Numbered from the stretch's first letter, positions 44,113 through 52,966 are shown. The stretch is 64,000 nt of DNA from RPQJ01 sp963732375 (GCA_963732375.1 CAVSZE010000009.1:35998-99997), one strand, 5' to 3'. Notes: generated from the letters alone by a model not told the origin. Made by a program: numbers and translations.

Positions 44113-44155
44113 CACGGGGCCCCGCCGCGCAAGCGTCGGGGCCTCGTGCTTTCTG
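44113..44155 (+). terminator. Rho-independent terminator after OmpA-like gene
   Basis: A 12-base stem, CACGGGGCCCCG (44113-44124) with CGGGGCCTCGTG (44137-44148), has one G-U pair and a 12-base loop. It is followed by CTTTCTGTCCTTT. It starts 23 bases after the stop of the OmpA-like gene. The U-run is interrupted, so efficiency may be moderate. Confidence 0.7.
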
Positions 44156-44258
44156 TCCTTTGCGAATCTGCTCCTCGGGACATGCCGGGCGCCACGCAGG
44201 CTACAATTCAACGCTACGAGCCACCCCGGCGCCTGCGCCATGATCCCCGGAGACCGAC

Positions 44259-45137
44259 ATGCATGCCCCGCGTACTTGTGCCTTGATTGCCGCTGCAGCG
44301 GCCCTGATGCCCGCCGCCGGCAATGCGGCGGCCCCCGCCGAGCCAGCGACAGCAACTCCCGACCCCGTGCTCGTGCAGGTGGTCGACGGTAGCTGGCGTA
44401 CGCCTGAGGCCAGGGCGCGCGACGTCTATCGTCACCCCGTCGAGAGCCTCACGTTCTGGGGACTCAAGCCGGGCATGACGATCCTCGAGATCCAGCCCGG
44501 CGCGAAGTCCTGGTGGACCGACATCCTGGCCCCGTACGCGCAGCGCACCGGCGGAAAATTCTACGTCACCGGGTCTGACCTCGCCAATCCGGACCTGTCG
44601 GAGTCGAGCCGCAAGTCGCGCGCAGAGTTCGAGGCGCACTACGGCGCAGACCCGGCGCTGTACGGCAAGATCACGGTTCTTAACTGGGGCGCGAAGTCGG
44701 CACCGCTGCCGAAGGACACCTTCGACTTCATCCTCACGGCTCGATCGGTGCACAACTGGATGGGTTCACCCGGCGTCGTCGAGAAGACGTTCAAGGAGTT
44801 CTACGATTCGCTGAAGCCAGGCGGCATCCTCGCGCTCGAGCAGCACCGCGCGAATCCGGGACCGCAGGACCCGAAGGCGCAGGACGGATATGTCACTGAG
44901 TCGTTCGTGATCGCGACCGCCGAACACGCCGGGTTGAAGCTGGTGGCCAGGTCAGAGATCAACGCCAACCCGAAGGACACCAAGGACCACCCGTTCGGCG
45001 TGTGGACGCTGCCGCCGGTGCTGCGCTCCTCGGCCGAGGGTTCAGGCAAGCCAGACGACCCCAACTTCGACCATTCGAAGTACCTGGCCATAGGCGAGTC
45101 CGACCGCATGACCCTCAAGTTCGTGAAACCCCGGTAA
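44259..45137 (+). CDS. Exported SAM-methyltransferase-like protein, copy 2
   Basis: The product has 292 residues. The signal peptide is ALIAAAAALMPAAGNAAAPA. The core has GLKPGMTILEIQPGAKSWWTDILAPYAQ at motif I, then TFDFILTARSVHNWMG and LKPGGILALEQHRANPG. It aligns end to end in pattern with copy 1 at 37230-38021: both open with a signal peptide, have a degenerate motif I (EIQPGAKSWWT), and share the closing LKPG(G/A) block. The paired His in SVHNW and in EQHRANPG stand where copy 1 has SYHDLYW and EDHVANPG, so a metal or new active site is possible. It is followed directly by a GGGGACATTCTCC hairpin. Confidence 0.83.
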   Translation: MHAPRTCALIAAAAALMPAAGNAAAPAEPATATPDPVLVQVVDGSWRTPEARARDVYRHPVESLTFWGLKPGMTILEIQPGAKSWWTDILAPYAQRTGGKFYVTGSDLANPDLSESSRKSRAEFEAHYGADPALYGKITVLNWGAKSAPLPKDTFDFILTARSVHNWMGSPGVVEKTFKEFYDSLKPGGILALEQHRANPGPQDPKAQDGYVTESFVIATAEHAGLKLVARSEINANPKDTKDHPFGVWTLPPVLRSSAEGSGKPDDPNFDHSKYLAIGESDRMTLKFVKPR

Positions 45138-45148
45138 GAGGGGTAAGA

Positions 45149-45194
45149 GGGGACATTCTCCTTTTTCGGCGGGCCGAAAAAGGAGAATGTCCCC
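45149..45194. repeat. GGGGACATTCTCC hairpin, second locus
   Basis: Perfect 22-base arms (45149-45170 and 45173-45194) with a 2-base loop share GGGGACATTCTCCTTTTT with the repeat at 9955. On the left, GGTAAGAGGGGTAAGAGGGG is a short tandem copy that leads into the arm. The TAG stop of the minus-strand NAD(P)H subunit gene is formed at the right end (45194-45196). Convergent genes flank the element, as at 9955. Confidence 0.85.
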
Positions 45195-46822
45195 TAGATG
45201 TCCTCGGGGACGGTGCGGATGGCGCCGCAGGGGCACTCGGTCACGCAGAGGCCGCAGCCCTTGCAGTAGTCGTAGTTGAACGCATAGCGCTGGCCGGGAC
45301 CGAGCTTCATCACGGCATTGTCCGGGCACACGCCGTAGCAGTTGTCGCACTCGAAGCAGTTGCCGCATGAGAGGCAGCGGCGAGCCTCGAACTGCGCCGT
45401 GGTCTCGTCGAAGCTGCCAACGACCTCCTCGAACGTGGACTGCCGGCGAATCGTGTCGAGCACCGGCTGCGTGGATTTCGGCGCGTCGGAGTAATACCAG
45501 GTGTTGAGCTTGTCGAAGCTCGCCAGTTCGTGCGACTCAGGGTGTGTCCACGACTTGCCTCGCAGCCACGCGTCGATGTTGCGGGCCGCGAGCTTGCCGT
45601 GGCCGACGCCGACAGTGACCGTGCGTTCGCCCGGCACCATGTCGCCGCCCGCGAAGATGCCCGGTTGGCCGGTCATCATCGCCTGGTCGACCTTGACGAC
45701 TCCGTCGTCGATCTCGAGGCCGGGCACGCCGTCGAGCAGCGACAGGTCCACGTCCTGGCCGAGTGCCAGCACCACGGAATCCGCCTCGAGCGTCTCGAGT
45801 TCGCCGGTCGGCTGCGCGTTGCCCTTCTCGTCGAGCGTCATTTTCTCCACGGTGACCGAGGACTCGCCGGCCTGCGTGATCGTGGACAGCCACTTGACCA
45901 GCACCCCTTCCTGAAGCGCCTCCTCGAGCTCCGACTCGTGCGCCGGCATCTTCTCCCGCGTGCGGCGGTAGATGATGATGGACTCGGTGGCGCCCAGGCG
46001 CTTGGCCGTGCGCGCGACGTCGAACGCGGTGTTGCCGCCGCCGTAGACCACGACGCGTCGGCCGAGCAGCGGCTTCTCCTCGCCTTCCATGCTGCGCAGC
46101 ACCGACACGGCGTCGAGCATCTTCGCGGCGCTGCCAGCCGGGAGGTAGGCGCGCTTCGCGATGTGCGCGCCGACGGCCAGGAACACGGCGTCGAATCTGC
46201 CTTCGACCTTCGCGTCCAGCACGTCGGAGACCTTGGCGTTGAGTTCCAGCACGACGCCAAGGTCTACGATGCGCTGGATCTCGGCCTCGAGAACATCGCG
46301 CGGCAGGCGGTATTTCGGAATGCCGAAGCGCATCATCCCGCCCGCGACAGGGCCGGCTTCGCGTATCGTCACCGAGTGGCCGAAACGCGCCAGGTGATAT
46401 GCGGCCGAGAGCCCGGACGGCCCTGCGCCGACGACCAGCACGCGCTTGCCGCTCAGCTCGCGCGGCCGGATGAATTTCCAACCGTGCTTCAGGGCCTCGT
46501 CGCCGAGGAAGCGCTCGATCGGGTTGATGCCGACGGACTCGTCGAGCTGGCCGCGATTGCAGGACGTCTCGCAGGGGTGATAGCAGACGCGACCCATCAC
46601 CGCGGGCAACGGGTTGTCCTGGGTGAGCAGCCGCCAGGCTTCCTCGTAGTGCCCCGATTCCGCGTGGAACAGCCAGCCCTGGATGTTTTCGCCTGCGGGG
46701 CAGGCGTGGTTGCAGGGTGGCAGCCGGTCCACGTACACGGGCCGTACGGTGCGCCAGGAGCCGGTGTGGTTCGCGAGGCTGGAGCCCGGGTCGAGCGTGA
46801 TCGCGAATGGTTTCGACTTCAT
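45194..46822 (-). CDS. GltD-like FAD/NAD(P)H:ferredoxin oxidoreductase subunit with two 4Fe-4S clusters
   Basis: The product has 542 residues. The ATG at 46822 overlaps the beta-subunit stop (ATGA). An N-terminal Cys-rich GltD-type domain (CNHACPAGENIQGWLF, CYHPCETSCNRGQLDE) leads into an FAD motif GAGPSGLSAAYHLARFG (~148) and an NAD(P) motif GGGNTAFDVARTAKRLG (~285). The C-terminal ~60 residues contain two ferredoxin-like sets: CLSCGNCFECDNC and CKGCGLCVTECP. It connects 2-oxoacid oxidation to NAD(P)+ or ferredoxin, similar to PadH and GltD-type subunits of phenylglyoxylate or pyruvate oxidoreductases. It is the last of four genes in this minus-strand operon. Confidence 0.88.
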   Translation of the reverse strand: MKSKPFAITLDPGSSLANHTGSWRTVRPVYVDRLPPCNHACPAGENIQGWLFHAESGHYEEAWRLLTQDNPLPAVMGRVCYHPCETSCNRGQLDESVGINPIERFLGDEALKHGWKFIRPRELSGKRVLVVGAGPSGLSAAYHLARFGHSVTIREAGPVAGGMMRFGIPKYRLPRDVLEAEIQRIVDLGVVLELNAKVSDVLDAKVEGRFDAVFLAVGAHIAKRAYLPAGSAAKMLDAVSVLRSMEGEEKPLLGRRVVVYGGGNTAFDVARTAKRLGATESIIIYRRTREKMPAHESELEEALQEGVLVKWLSTITQAGESSVTVEKMTLDEKGNAQPTGELETLEADSVVLALGQDVDLSLLDGVPGLEIDDGVVKVDQAMMTGQPGIFAGGDMVPGERTVTVGVGHGKLAARNIDAWLRGKSWTHPESHELASFDKLNTWYYSDAPKSTQPVLDTIRRQSTFEEVVGSFDETTAQFEARRCLSCGNCFECDNCYGVCPDNAVMKLGPGQRYAFNYDYCKGCGLCVTECPCGAIRTVPEDI

Positions 46823-47827
46823 GCCCTGCGCTCCACGTCGTCCACCAGTCGATAGCGGCGGATGTTGCGGTCGGCGATCTGCTGGATGCGCTCGACGATG
46901 TCCGGATGCCCCGGCGGCTTGAACAGGTGGGCAAATCGCTGCTGCGGCTTCAGATAGTCTTCCACCGGCATTTTCCGCTTGATCTTCGAGACATGCGTGA
47001 CCGTGCCGTGTTCGGCCTCGAACACCGGGAAAGAGCCCGGTTTCCTTCGCCAGCCGCGCCATGCGGATCGTGTCCGAAGACGCATGTCCCCAGCCCAGCG
47101 GGCAGGGCACCAGGATGTGGATGTAGCGCGCACCGCGGAACTCCATCGAACGGCGGACCTTCGCCTCGAGGTCCCTGAGTTCCGCGACCGTCGCCGTTGC
47201 GACATACGGTATGTCGTGCGCGATTGCGATCGCCGGCACGTCCTTGCCCTGGCCGAATCGTGCCCCTGTCGAATCGCCGACCGGCATCGTGGTGTTGGTG
47301 CGCGCGCCGGGCGGTGTCGCAGAGGAGCGCTGCACGCCGGTATTCATGTAGCCGCCGTTGTCGTAGCAGATGTAAAGCACGTCGTCGTTGCGCTCGAACA
47401 TCCCCGACAGGCAGCCGAAGCCGATGTCGGTGGTGCCGCCGTCACCGCCCTGCGCGACGACGCGCACGTCGTGCCGGCCTTTCACGCGCATCGCCGCGGA
47501 AATGCCCGTTGCGACCGCGGCTGCGTTGCCGAACAGCGAGTGGATCCACGGGATCTGCCACGAGGTCTCGGGGTAGGGCGTCGAGAAAACCTCGAGGCAG
47601 CCTGTCGCGTTCGCGGCCACCAGCTGGCGATTGGTCGCCTCCATCGCGGCATCGATCGCGTAGCGCGCGCCGAGCGCCTCGCCACAGCCCTGGCAGGCGC
47701 GGTGCCCGGAATTGAGCGAATTCGTGCGGCGCATGTTCGCCTGCACCGATCGCTGCTCGTCCGGCAGCAGGCGGTTCCCGACCGTGAACGTGCCGGTCTG
47801 GTAGAAGCGGACTGGCTGGTAGCTCAT
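46819..47827 (-). CDS. 2-oxoacid:ferredoxin oxidoreductase beta subunit, interrupted by one-base frameshift
   Basis: The ATG at 47827 has GAGGAG close upstream. Residues 1-267 form the TPP subunit: 4Fe-4S ligands in HRACQGCGEALG, and the TPP motif GGDGGTTDIGFGCLSG with NGG downstream. After CCC (codon 267, base 47027) the reading frame shifts. In the original frame the sequence becomes nonsense-like but stays open into the next gene, giving a false 877-residue fusion. Skipping base 47026 restores FPVFEAEHGTVTHVSKIKRK, the normal C-terminus, ending at the stop at 46819. The repaired protein is 335 residues. A sequencing error, a natural mutation or a programmed +1 shift at CCC-G are all possible. 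Confidence 0.82.
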
Positions 47828-47837
47828 TGCGGTCTCC

Positions 47838-49091
47838 TCAGCCGATCTTCGCGGCGACGACGCCGAGTTCGCGCAGGATCGCCTCGGCGATCGGCCCCGA
47901 GCGCCGCTGCTCGCGCTCGCGTTTCAGCACGTGGTCCACCATCGCATAGTCGAGATCCATGAACGTGAGCGGCTCGAGGCGGCCCTCGATCGCCTCGAGG
48001 AAGACCCTGTGCAGCGACTGGCGCGTGATCGATCGGCCGCCGAGCCCGGCGATCACCGTATGCACGAGATCAGGCGATCCGGCGTAGGAGGCGGAAACGT
48101 TGTTCGACACGATCCCGCCCACTCCCACCGCAAGGCTCTTCTCCAGCACCACGATGCGTTTCGCGCCGGCCAGTGCCGCGCGGACCGCGGTCATCGGCCA
48201 GGGACGGAAACAGGAGATGCCGAGCACGCCGATGCGCGCACCCTGGTCGCGCATCTCGTCCACGGTATCCTTGATGGTGCCGAGCACCGAGCCCAGTGCG
48301 ACGACCACGGTCTCCGCACCCTCGAGCCGGTAACCACGCACAAGGCCGCCGCTCTCGCGGCCGAATATACGGTGGAATTCGCCGGCCCATTCCGGGATCA
48401 GTTCCAGCGCCTGGCGCTGCTTCACATGGGCGAGGTAGCGTACTTCCATGAATGCCTCGGGACCGACCATCGCACCGATCGAGACTGGATCGGCGGGATC
48501 GAGCACCTGGCGCGGCACGTAAGGGGGCAGGTAGGCGTCCACCTGCTCCTGCGTTGGCATGTCGACTCGCTCGTATGCGTGCGTGAGGATGAAGCCATCC
48601 ATGCACACCATCACCGGCAGCGAAAGTTCCTCGCCCAGCCGGAACGCCTGTATGTGCAGGTCCAGCGCCTCCTGGTTGTCCTCGGCAAACAGCTGGATCC
48701 AGCCGCAGTCGCGCTGGCTCAGCGCGTCCGTGTGGTCGTTCCAGATGTTGATCGGTGCGCCGATCGCGCGGTTGGCAACCGTCATCACGATCGGCAGGCC
48801 GAGCCCGGCCGCGTTGAACACCGCCTCGGCCATGAACAGCAGGCCCTGGCTGGCTGTCGCGGTGTAAGCACGCGCGCCCGCGGCGGAGGCGCCGATGGCC
48901 ACCGACATTGCCGCGAACTCGGATTCGACATTGATGAATTCGCACGGCGTGAGCTTGCCCGTGTCGACCATGCGCCCGAGGCCCTCGACGATGTGCGTCT
49001 GCGGCGAGATGGGGTAGGCACAGATCACTTCGGGGCGACACAGCGCCACCGCCTCGGCGACGGCCGCGGAACCTTCAACCTGCTTCAGCAC
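47838..49091 (-). CDS. 2-oxoacid:ferredoxin oxidoreductase alpha subunit
   Basis: The product has 417 residues from the GTG at 49091 (AGGGAG 7 bases upstream), overlapping the gamma-subunit gene by 17 bases. The N-terminus VLKQVEGSAAVAEAVALCRPEVICAYPISPQTHIVEGLG has the typical PFOR alpha block with the PYPITP-like element reading YPISP. FINVESEFAAMSVAIGASAAGARAYTATASQGLLFM follows, and VGVGGIVSNNV marks the C-terminal domain II. It binds the 2-oxo acid at the TPP interface with the beta subunit. Length and sequence fit pyruvate, 2-oxoisovalerate or phenylglyoxylate oxidoreductases. The substrate cannot be chosen from the sequence alone; the GltD-like subunit points toward the phenylglyoxylate type. 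Confidence 0.9.
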   Translation of the reverse strand: MLKQVEGSAAVAEAVALCRPEVICAYPISPQTHIVEGLGRMVDTGKLTPCEFINVESEFAAMSVAIGASAAGARAYTATASQGLLFMAEAVFNAAGLGLPIVMTVANRAIGAPINIWNDHTDALSQRDCGWIQLFAEDNQEALDLHIQAFRLGEELSLPVMVCMDGFILTHAYERVDMPTQEQVDAYLPPYVPRQVLDPADPVSIGAMVGPEAFMEVRYLAHVKQRQALELIPEWAGEFHRIFGRESGGLVRGYRLEGAETVVVALGSVLGTIKDTVDEMRDQGARIGVLGISCFRPWPMTAVRAALAGAKRIVVLEKSLAVGVGGIVSNNVSASYAGSPDLVHTVIAGLGGRSITRQSLHRVFLEAIEGRLEPLTFMDLDYAMVDHVLKREREQRRSGPIAEAILRELGVVAAKIG

Positions 49092-49665
49092 GACCGGCTC
49101 CCTGCATCTGTTGCAACACCCAGGCATAGGCGACATTGGCTGCGGCCACGTTGGCCGCCGCCACCTTCGCCGGAAACTTCTCGCCGATCGCGGCCGACAC
49201 GGAGTCGAGCGAAATGCGCGACGAGATCGCGGCGAATCCGGCCAGCAGCGCAGCATTCGGGACCGCGCGCCCGATGTGCTTCAACGCCAGTTCCGTCGCC
49301 GGCACGGTGCAGAGCCGGTCGCGACGGAAACCGGCGATGAACTCGCCGAGTCCCAGTTCCTCGAAGGTCTTCGAGGTGTTGATCACGATATAGCCGTCCG
49401 GCGAGAGTCCGCCGAACACGTCCACCTGATGCAGCAGCGTCGGGTCCTGGATGATGACCGCGTCCGGCGCCATGACCGGTTCCCGCAGACGTATCGGGTG
49501 GTCGTCGATGCGGCAGAACGCCACGACCGGTGCTCCGGTGCGCTCCGACCCGAAACTCGGGAAGGCCTGCGCGTGGCGCCCCTCGCGAAACGCCGCGACG
49601 GACAGCAATTCGGCGGCGGTGACGACGCCCTGGCCGCCGCGCCCGTGGATTCGAACCTGGAACAT
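49075..49665 (-). CDS. 2-oxoacid:ferredoxin oxidoreductase gamma subunit
   Basis: The product has 196 residues. The ATG at 49665 follows CAGGAG. MFQVRIHGRGGQGVVTAAELLSVAAFREG is the classic gamma-subunit opening, FGSERTGAPVVAFCRID follows, and FGGLSPDGYIVIN sits in the middle. The gamma chain binds CoA and completes the alpha-beta-gamma core. It is the first gene of the operon (gamma, alpha, beta, GltD-like). No separate delta ferredoxin gene is present, consistent with the ferredoxin domain at the end of the GltD-like protein. Promoters are expected in 49666-49839, a divergent gap of 174 bases shared with the DUF885 gene. Confidence 0.92.
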   Translation of the reverse strand: MFQVRIHGRGGQGVVTAAELLSVAAFREGRHAQAFPSFGSERTGAPVVAFCRIDDHPIRLREPVMAPDAVIIQDPTLLHQVDVFGGLSPDGYIVINTSKTFEELGLGEFIAGFRRDRLCTVPATELALKHIGRAVPNAALLAGFAAISSRISLDSVSAAIGEKFPAKVAAANVAAANVAYAWVLQQMQGAGRAEAG

Positions 49666-49839
49666 ATGGCTCCTGCCCCCTGACCCGATTATGGACGATG
49701 CAGGCTCCCGGCAGTAACCGACATCCGTGGGGACACGGATTGCAGTGCGGGATTTCCCGCCGGCGGTAAGCGGACTTTCCGCCGGGGCTGCAATTAGTGC
49801 AAAGTTGTGGCCCCGCACGCCTTGTTACAGGACCCCTCG

Positions 49840-51699
49840 ATGACCCGGAAACCTTGGCCGTTCGCGGCGACATTGGCTTTTCTCCTGGCGTGTGGCGTTG
49901 CCTCCACTGCAAGCGCCGGCACCGGACCGGCGGCGTCTGCGGCAGCAGGCGGCGGGCCGGAGGCAGCCCGAGCCGAGGCGGCCGCTGGCAGCGCCGAGGA
50001 GTCGCGCAGGCTGCACGAGGTGCTGGACGCCTATTTCGAGGAGTACCTTGAACTCAACCCGATGCTCGCCACCTCGATCGGCGACACGCGCTACAACGGC
50101 GTCTACCAGGTGCAGATCTCGCCAGAGTGGCGTGCCCGGGACGAGAGCCTCCAGACCCGCTACCTGGAGCGCATCAAGGGCATCGATCACCTGAAACTCG
50201 GGCGCCAGGACCTCATCTCCTGGGAGGTGTTCAAGTCGGCGCGCGAGATGGATATCGAGGGATTCCGGTATCCAAGCTGGCTGATCCCGTTGAACCAGTT
50301 CTACTCGGTGCCGAATTCCTTCGTGCAGCTTGGTTCCGGCAGCGGGATCCAGCCGTTCAAGACCGTCAAGGACTACGACGACTTCCTGCAGCGCATGAAT
50401 GGCCTTCCGGCCTGGACCGACCAGGCGATCGTCAACATGCGCGAGGGCATTGCCAAGGGCTACACGCTGCCGCGCGTGCTCGCGGAGGAGGTGCTGCCAC
50501 AGCTGGCCTCGCAGGTCGTGGCGCGGCCGGAGGATTCGCTCTTCTGGAACCCGGTGAAGAACATGCCGGCCAGCTTCAGCGACGCGGATCGCGCGCGGCT
50601 CACGGCCGCCTACCGTTCGATGATCGAGACCAAGGTGTTCCCGACCTACAGCCGGCTGCACGACTTCGTGCGCGACGAATACCTGCCGAAGTGCCGCGAG
50701 ACCGTCGGCATGGAGGGGCTTCCCGACGGCAAGGCCTGGTATGAATACCGGGTGCGCGACATCACGACCACGGACCGCACGCCGGCCGAGATCCACGCAC
50801 TGGGTCTCGCCGAGGTCGGGCGCATCCATGGCGAGATGCGCAAGGTGATGGAGCAGGTCGGGTTCAAGGGCGACATGCAGGCGTTCTTTGCGTTCCTGCG
50901 CGCGGACCCGCGGTTCTATTTCGACAGCGCCGACGCGCTGATTGCGGGCTATGACGACATCAAGCAGCGAGTGAATCCGCGGCTGCCGGAGTTGTTCGAA
51001 GTGCTGCCGAAGGCGGATTACGAAGTGCGGGCCGTGGAGCCGTTCCGCGAGAAGAGCGCCGCCGGCGGACAGTACCAGGCGGCGAGCGAAGACGGTTCGC
51101 GTCCCGGCATCTTCTACGCGAATACTTACGACCTGAAGGCGCGACCGAAGTGGGCAATGGAGGCGCTGTCGCTGCACGAGGCGAATCCCGGTCATCACTT
51201 CCAGATCTCGATACAGCGCGAGCAGCGCGACCTGCCCGGGTTCCGGCGTTTCGGGGGCTACACCGCGTATTCGGAAGGCTGGGGGTTGTATGCGGAGTCG
51301 CTGGGCAAGCCTCTCGGCATGTACCAGGACCCGTACCAGTACTTCGGCATGCTGGAGGGAGAACTCTGGCGGTCGATCCGCCTGGTCGTGGACACAGGGC
51401 TGCACTCGATGGGCTGGTCCAGGCAGCAGGTGCTGGACTACATGGCGGCCAACAGCGCGGCTGCGGAGGCGCAGCGTGTCGCAGAGGCCGAACGATACAT
51501 GGCCATTCCGGGCCAGGCGCTCGCCTACAAGATCGGACAGCTCGAGATCCAGTCGCTGCGTGCCAGGGCAGAGCGCGAACTCGGCGTGAAATTCGACCTG
51601 CGGAAGTTTCATACAGCCGTGCTGATCCACGGCGCACTGCCGATGCGGGAACTCAGCGCCGAGATCGACCGCTGGATAGCCGAGCAGCGCGGCGGATGA
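49840..51699 (+). CDS. DUF885 exported metallopeptidase-like protein
   Basis: The product has 619 residues from the ATG at 49840. A signal peptide (FAATLAFLLACGVASTASA) is followed by a Gly/Ala-rich linker and a long helical body. The metal-binding motif is LSLHEANPGHHFQIS in the last third, where HExxxxxHH resembles the zincin-like motif of the DUF885 family, and YSEGWGLYAESLG downstream supplies the next Glu ligand. Family members include dipeptidases and substrate-modifying hydrolases. It is probably periplasmic. The stop overlaps the next gene's ATG (51696-51699, ATGA), so the two are co-translated. Confidence 0.87.
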   Translation: MTRKPWPFAATLAFLLACGVASTASAGTGPAASAAAGGGPEAARAEAAAGSAEESRRLHEVLDAYFEEYLELNPMLATSIGDTRYNGVYQVQISPEWRARDESLQTRYLERIKGIDHLKLGRQDLISWEVFKSAREMDIEGFRYPSWLIPLNQFYSVPNSFVQLGSGSGIQPFKTVKDYDDFLQRMNGLPAWTDQAIVNMREGIAKGYTLPRVLAEEVLPQLASQVVARPEDSLFWNPVKNMPASFSDADRARLTAAYRSMIETKVFPTYSRLHDFVRDEYLPKCRETVGMEGLPDGKAWYEYRVRDITTTDRTPAEIHALGLAEVGRIHGEMRKVMEQVGFKGDMQAFFAFLRADPRFYFDSADALIAGYDDIKQRVNPRLPELFEVLPKADYEVRAVEPFREKSAAGGQYQAASEDGSRPGIFYANTYDLKARPKWAMEALSLHEANPGHHFQISIQREQRDLPGFRRFGGYTAYSEGWGLYAESLGKPLGMYQDPYQYFGMLEGELWRSIRLVVDTGLHSMGWSRQQVLDYMAANSAAAEAQRVAEAERYMAIPGQALAYKIGQLEIQSLRARAERELGVKFDLRKFHTAVLIHGALPMRELSAEIDRWIAEQRGG

Positions 51700-52355
51700 C
51701 CCGAAACCTGACAGCGCTGCTGGCCGGTGCGTCTGGCCTGGTCGGCGGCGAGTGCCTGAAGAGGCTGGTCGAGTCGCCCGAATATGGCCGCGTCATCGTC
51801 GTCACGCGGCGTGATCTCGGCGAGCCCGCGCGGCACCCGAAGGTGGTCCAGCGGGTAATCGATTTCGACCGCCTCGGCGACGATCGCGACGAGCTTCGTG
51901 CGCACCATGTGTTCTGTGCGCTGGGTACGACCATCCGCAAGGCAGGTTCGAAGGCCAGGTTCCGGCGGGTGGACTACGAGTACCCGTTGCGCCTCGCGCA
52001 GATCGCGCGCATGAACGACGCGCACCACTTCTCGATCGTGAGTGCGCTCGGGGCGAGCCGCTCGTCCCCGTTCTTCTATTCGCGAGTCAAGGGCGAAGTC
52101 GAGGAGGGCTTGCGCGCGATGCGCTGGCCGAGCCTGGCGATCTTCCGGCCATCGGTGATCGCCGGGGAGCGGGGCGAGTCGCGCCCGCTCGAGCGCGTGA
52201 GTGAGCACCTGCTCAGGCTGGCGCCCGCAACGTGGCGTCCGGTCGCGGCATCGGATATTGCCGCGGCGATGGTGTCGGTCGCCATCGAGTCGCCGCCGGA
52301 CGTGACGATCGTCGAGTCGCGGGACATCGCCGCGCGGGCGCGACTGGCGGGTTGA
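51696..52355 (+). CDS. NAD(P)H-binding protein, HTATIP2/semialdehyde-dehydrogenase-like
   Basis: The product has 219 residues. ALLAGASGLVGGECLKRL is a Rossmann-type GxxGxxG motif (8-25); VFCALGTTIRKAGSKARFRRVDYEY and HHFSIVSALGASRSSPFFYSRVKGEVEE follow, in which the Ser and Tyr/Lys (YSRVK) suggest a reduced SDR-like active site. The pattern matches atypical SDRs such as human HTATIP2 (TIP30) and YwnB-like proteins. The reaction is unknown. It is translationally coupled to the DUF885 gene. The stop is 21 bases from the convergent membrane-protein gene. Confidence 0.83.
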   Translation: MTRNLTALLAGASGLVGGECLKRLVESPEYGRVIVVTRRDLGEPARHPKVVQRVIDFDRLGDDRDELRAHHVFCALGTTIRKAGSKARFRRVDYEYPLRLAQIARMNDAHHFSIVSALGASRSSPFFYSRVKGEVEEGLRAMRWPSLAIFRPSVIAGERGESRPLERVSEHLLRLAPATWRPVAASDIAAAMVSVAIESPPDVTIVESRDIAARARLAG

Positions 52356-52375
52356 GTTCGCGTCGCTATCGCGCC

Positions 52376-52939
52376 TTACATCAACTCCACGGAGACCAGC
52401 GCCGCCCCGGCCACGATCACGGCCAGCAGCACCAGCACGACGCCGGACTGGATGGCGGGCCGTTTGCTCGCGAGGCCGGCTGCGAGTGTCAGCAACGCAA
52501 TCAAGCGCAGCTGGCCGCCCAGCGTCAGGTCCGGCTTGCGTTCGACGGCCACCTGGACGGCCATGGCAGTCACCGTCAACGCGATCATCAGGCTGTAGAG
52601 CCACCGTCGGTTGTCGTAGAAGTAGGCCCGCAGATCGACCTGCCCCTCGTCACGGATCGTGGGCACGATCAGGTCGCTCACCAGGTAGAGCAGTAGTGGC
52701 ATGCTGAGCGCCAGCATGGCGTTGAACACCGTCCAGTGCGCGTGGCTTGAGAACCGTATCAGCGCGAAGATCGTCACGATGTGGGCGGCCATGGTGACGA
52801 CCAGCCAGGCACTGTGCACCCAGTACAGGTGCATGCGCTTGCGCTGCTCTATCATCGAGGCGAAGCCCTGCACCAGCCTCGAGATGCCGAGCCCGGCGAC
52901 GATCGAGTACAGCGTGAGCAGGATGTCCGATTCGCTCAT
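52376..52939 (-). CDS. Integral membrane protein of unknown function
   Basis: The product has 187 residues with five predicted membrane helices (about 5-25, 40-62, 70-92, 108-130, 143-180). The opening MSESDILLTLYSIVAGLGIS and the central HLYWVHSAWLVVTMAAHIVTIFALIRF are conserved-looking, but I do not recognise the family. No catalytic residues stand out apart from scattered His and Asp at helix ends. It is on the same strand as the cytochrome gene, beginning 27 bases after that gene's stop, so the two may be co-transcribed. Confidence 0.7.
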   Translation of the reverse strand: MSESDILLTLYSIVAGLGISRLVQGFASMIEQRKRMHLYWVHSAWLVVTMAAHIVTIFALIRFSSHAHWTVFNAMLALSMPLLLYLVSDLIVPTIRDEGQVDLRAYFYDNRRWLYSLMIALTVTAMAVQVAVERKPDLTLGGQLRLIALLTLAAGLASKRPAIQSGVVLVLLAVIVAGAALVSVELM

Positions 52940-52966
52940 GGGCCGGAACTCCCTGGGGAAAGTCGA

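Noticed and set aside
45194..47827. A single 877-residue fusion of oxidoreductase beta subunit and GltD-like protein
   Set aside because: The middle ~68 residues match no domain, while a one-base shift restores the normal beta C-terminus and an ATGA overlap with a separate ATG. A true fusion is less likely than a frameshift.
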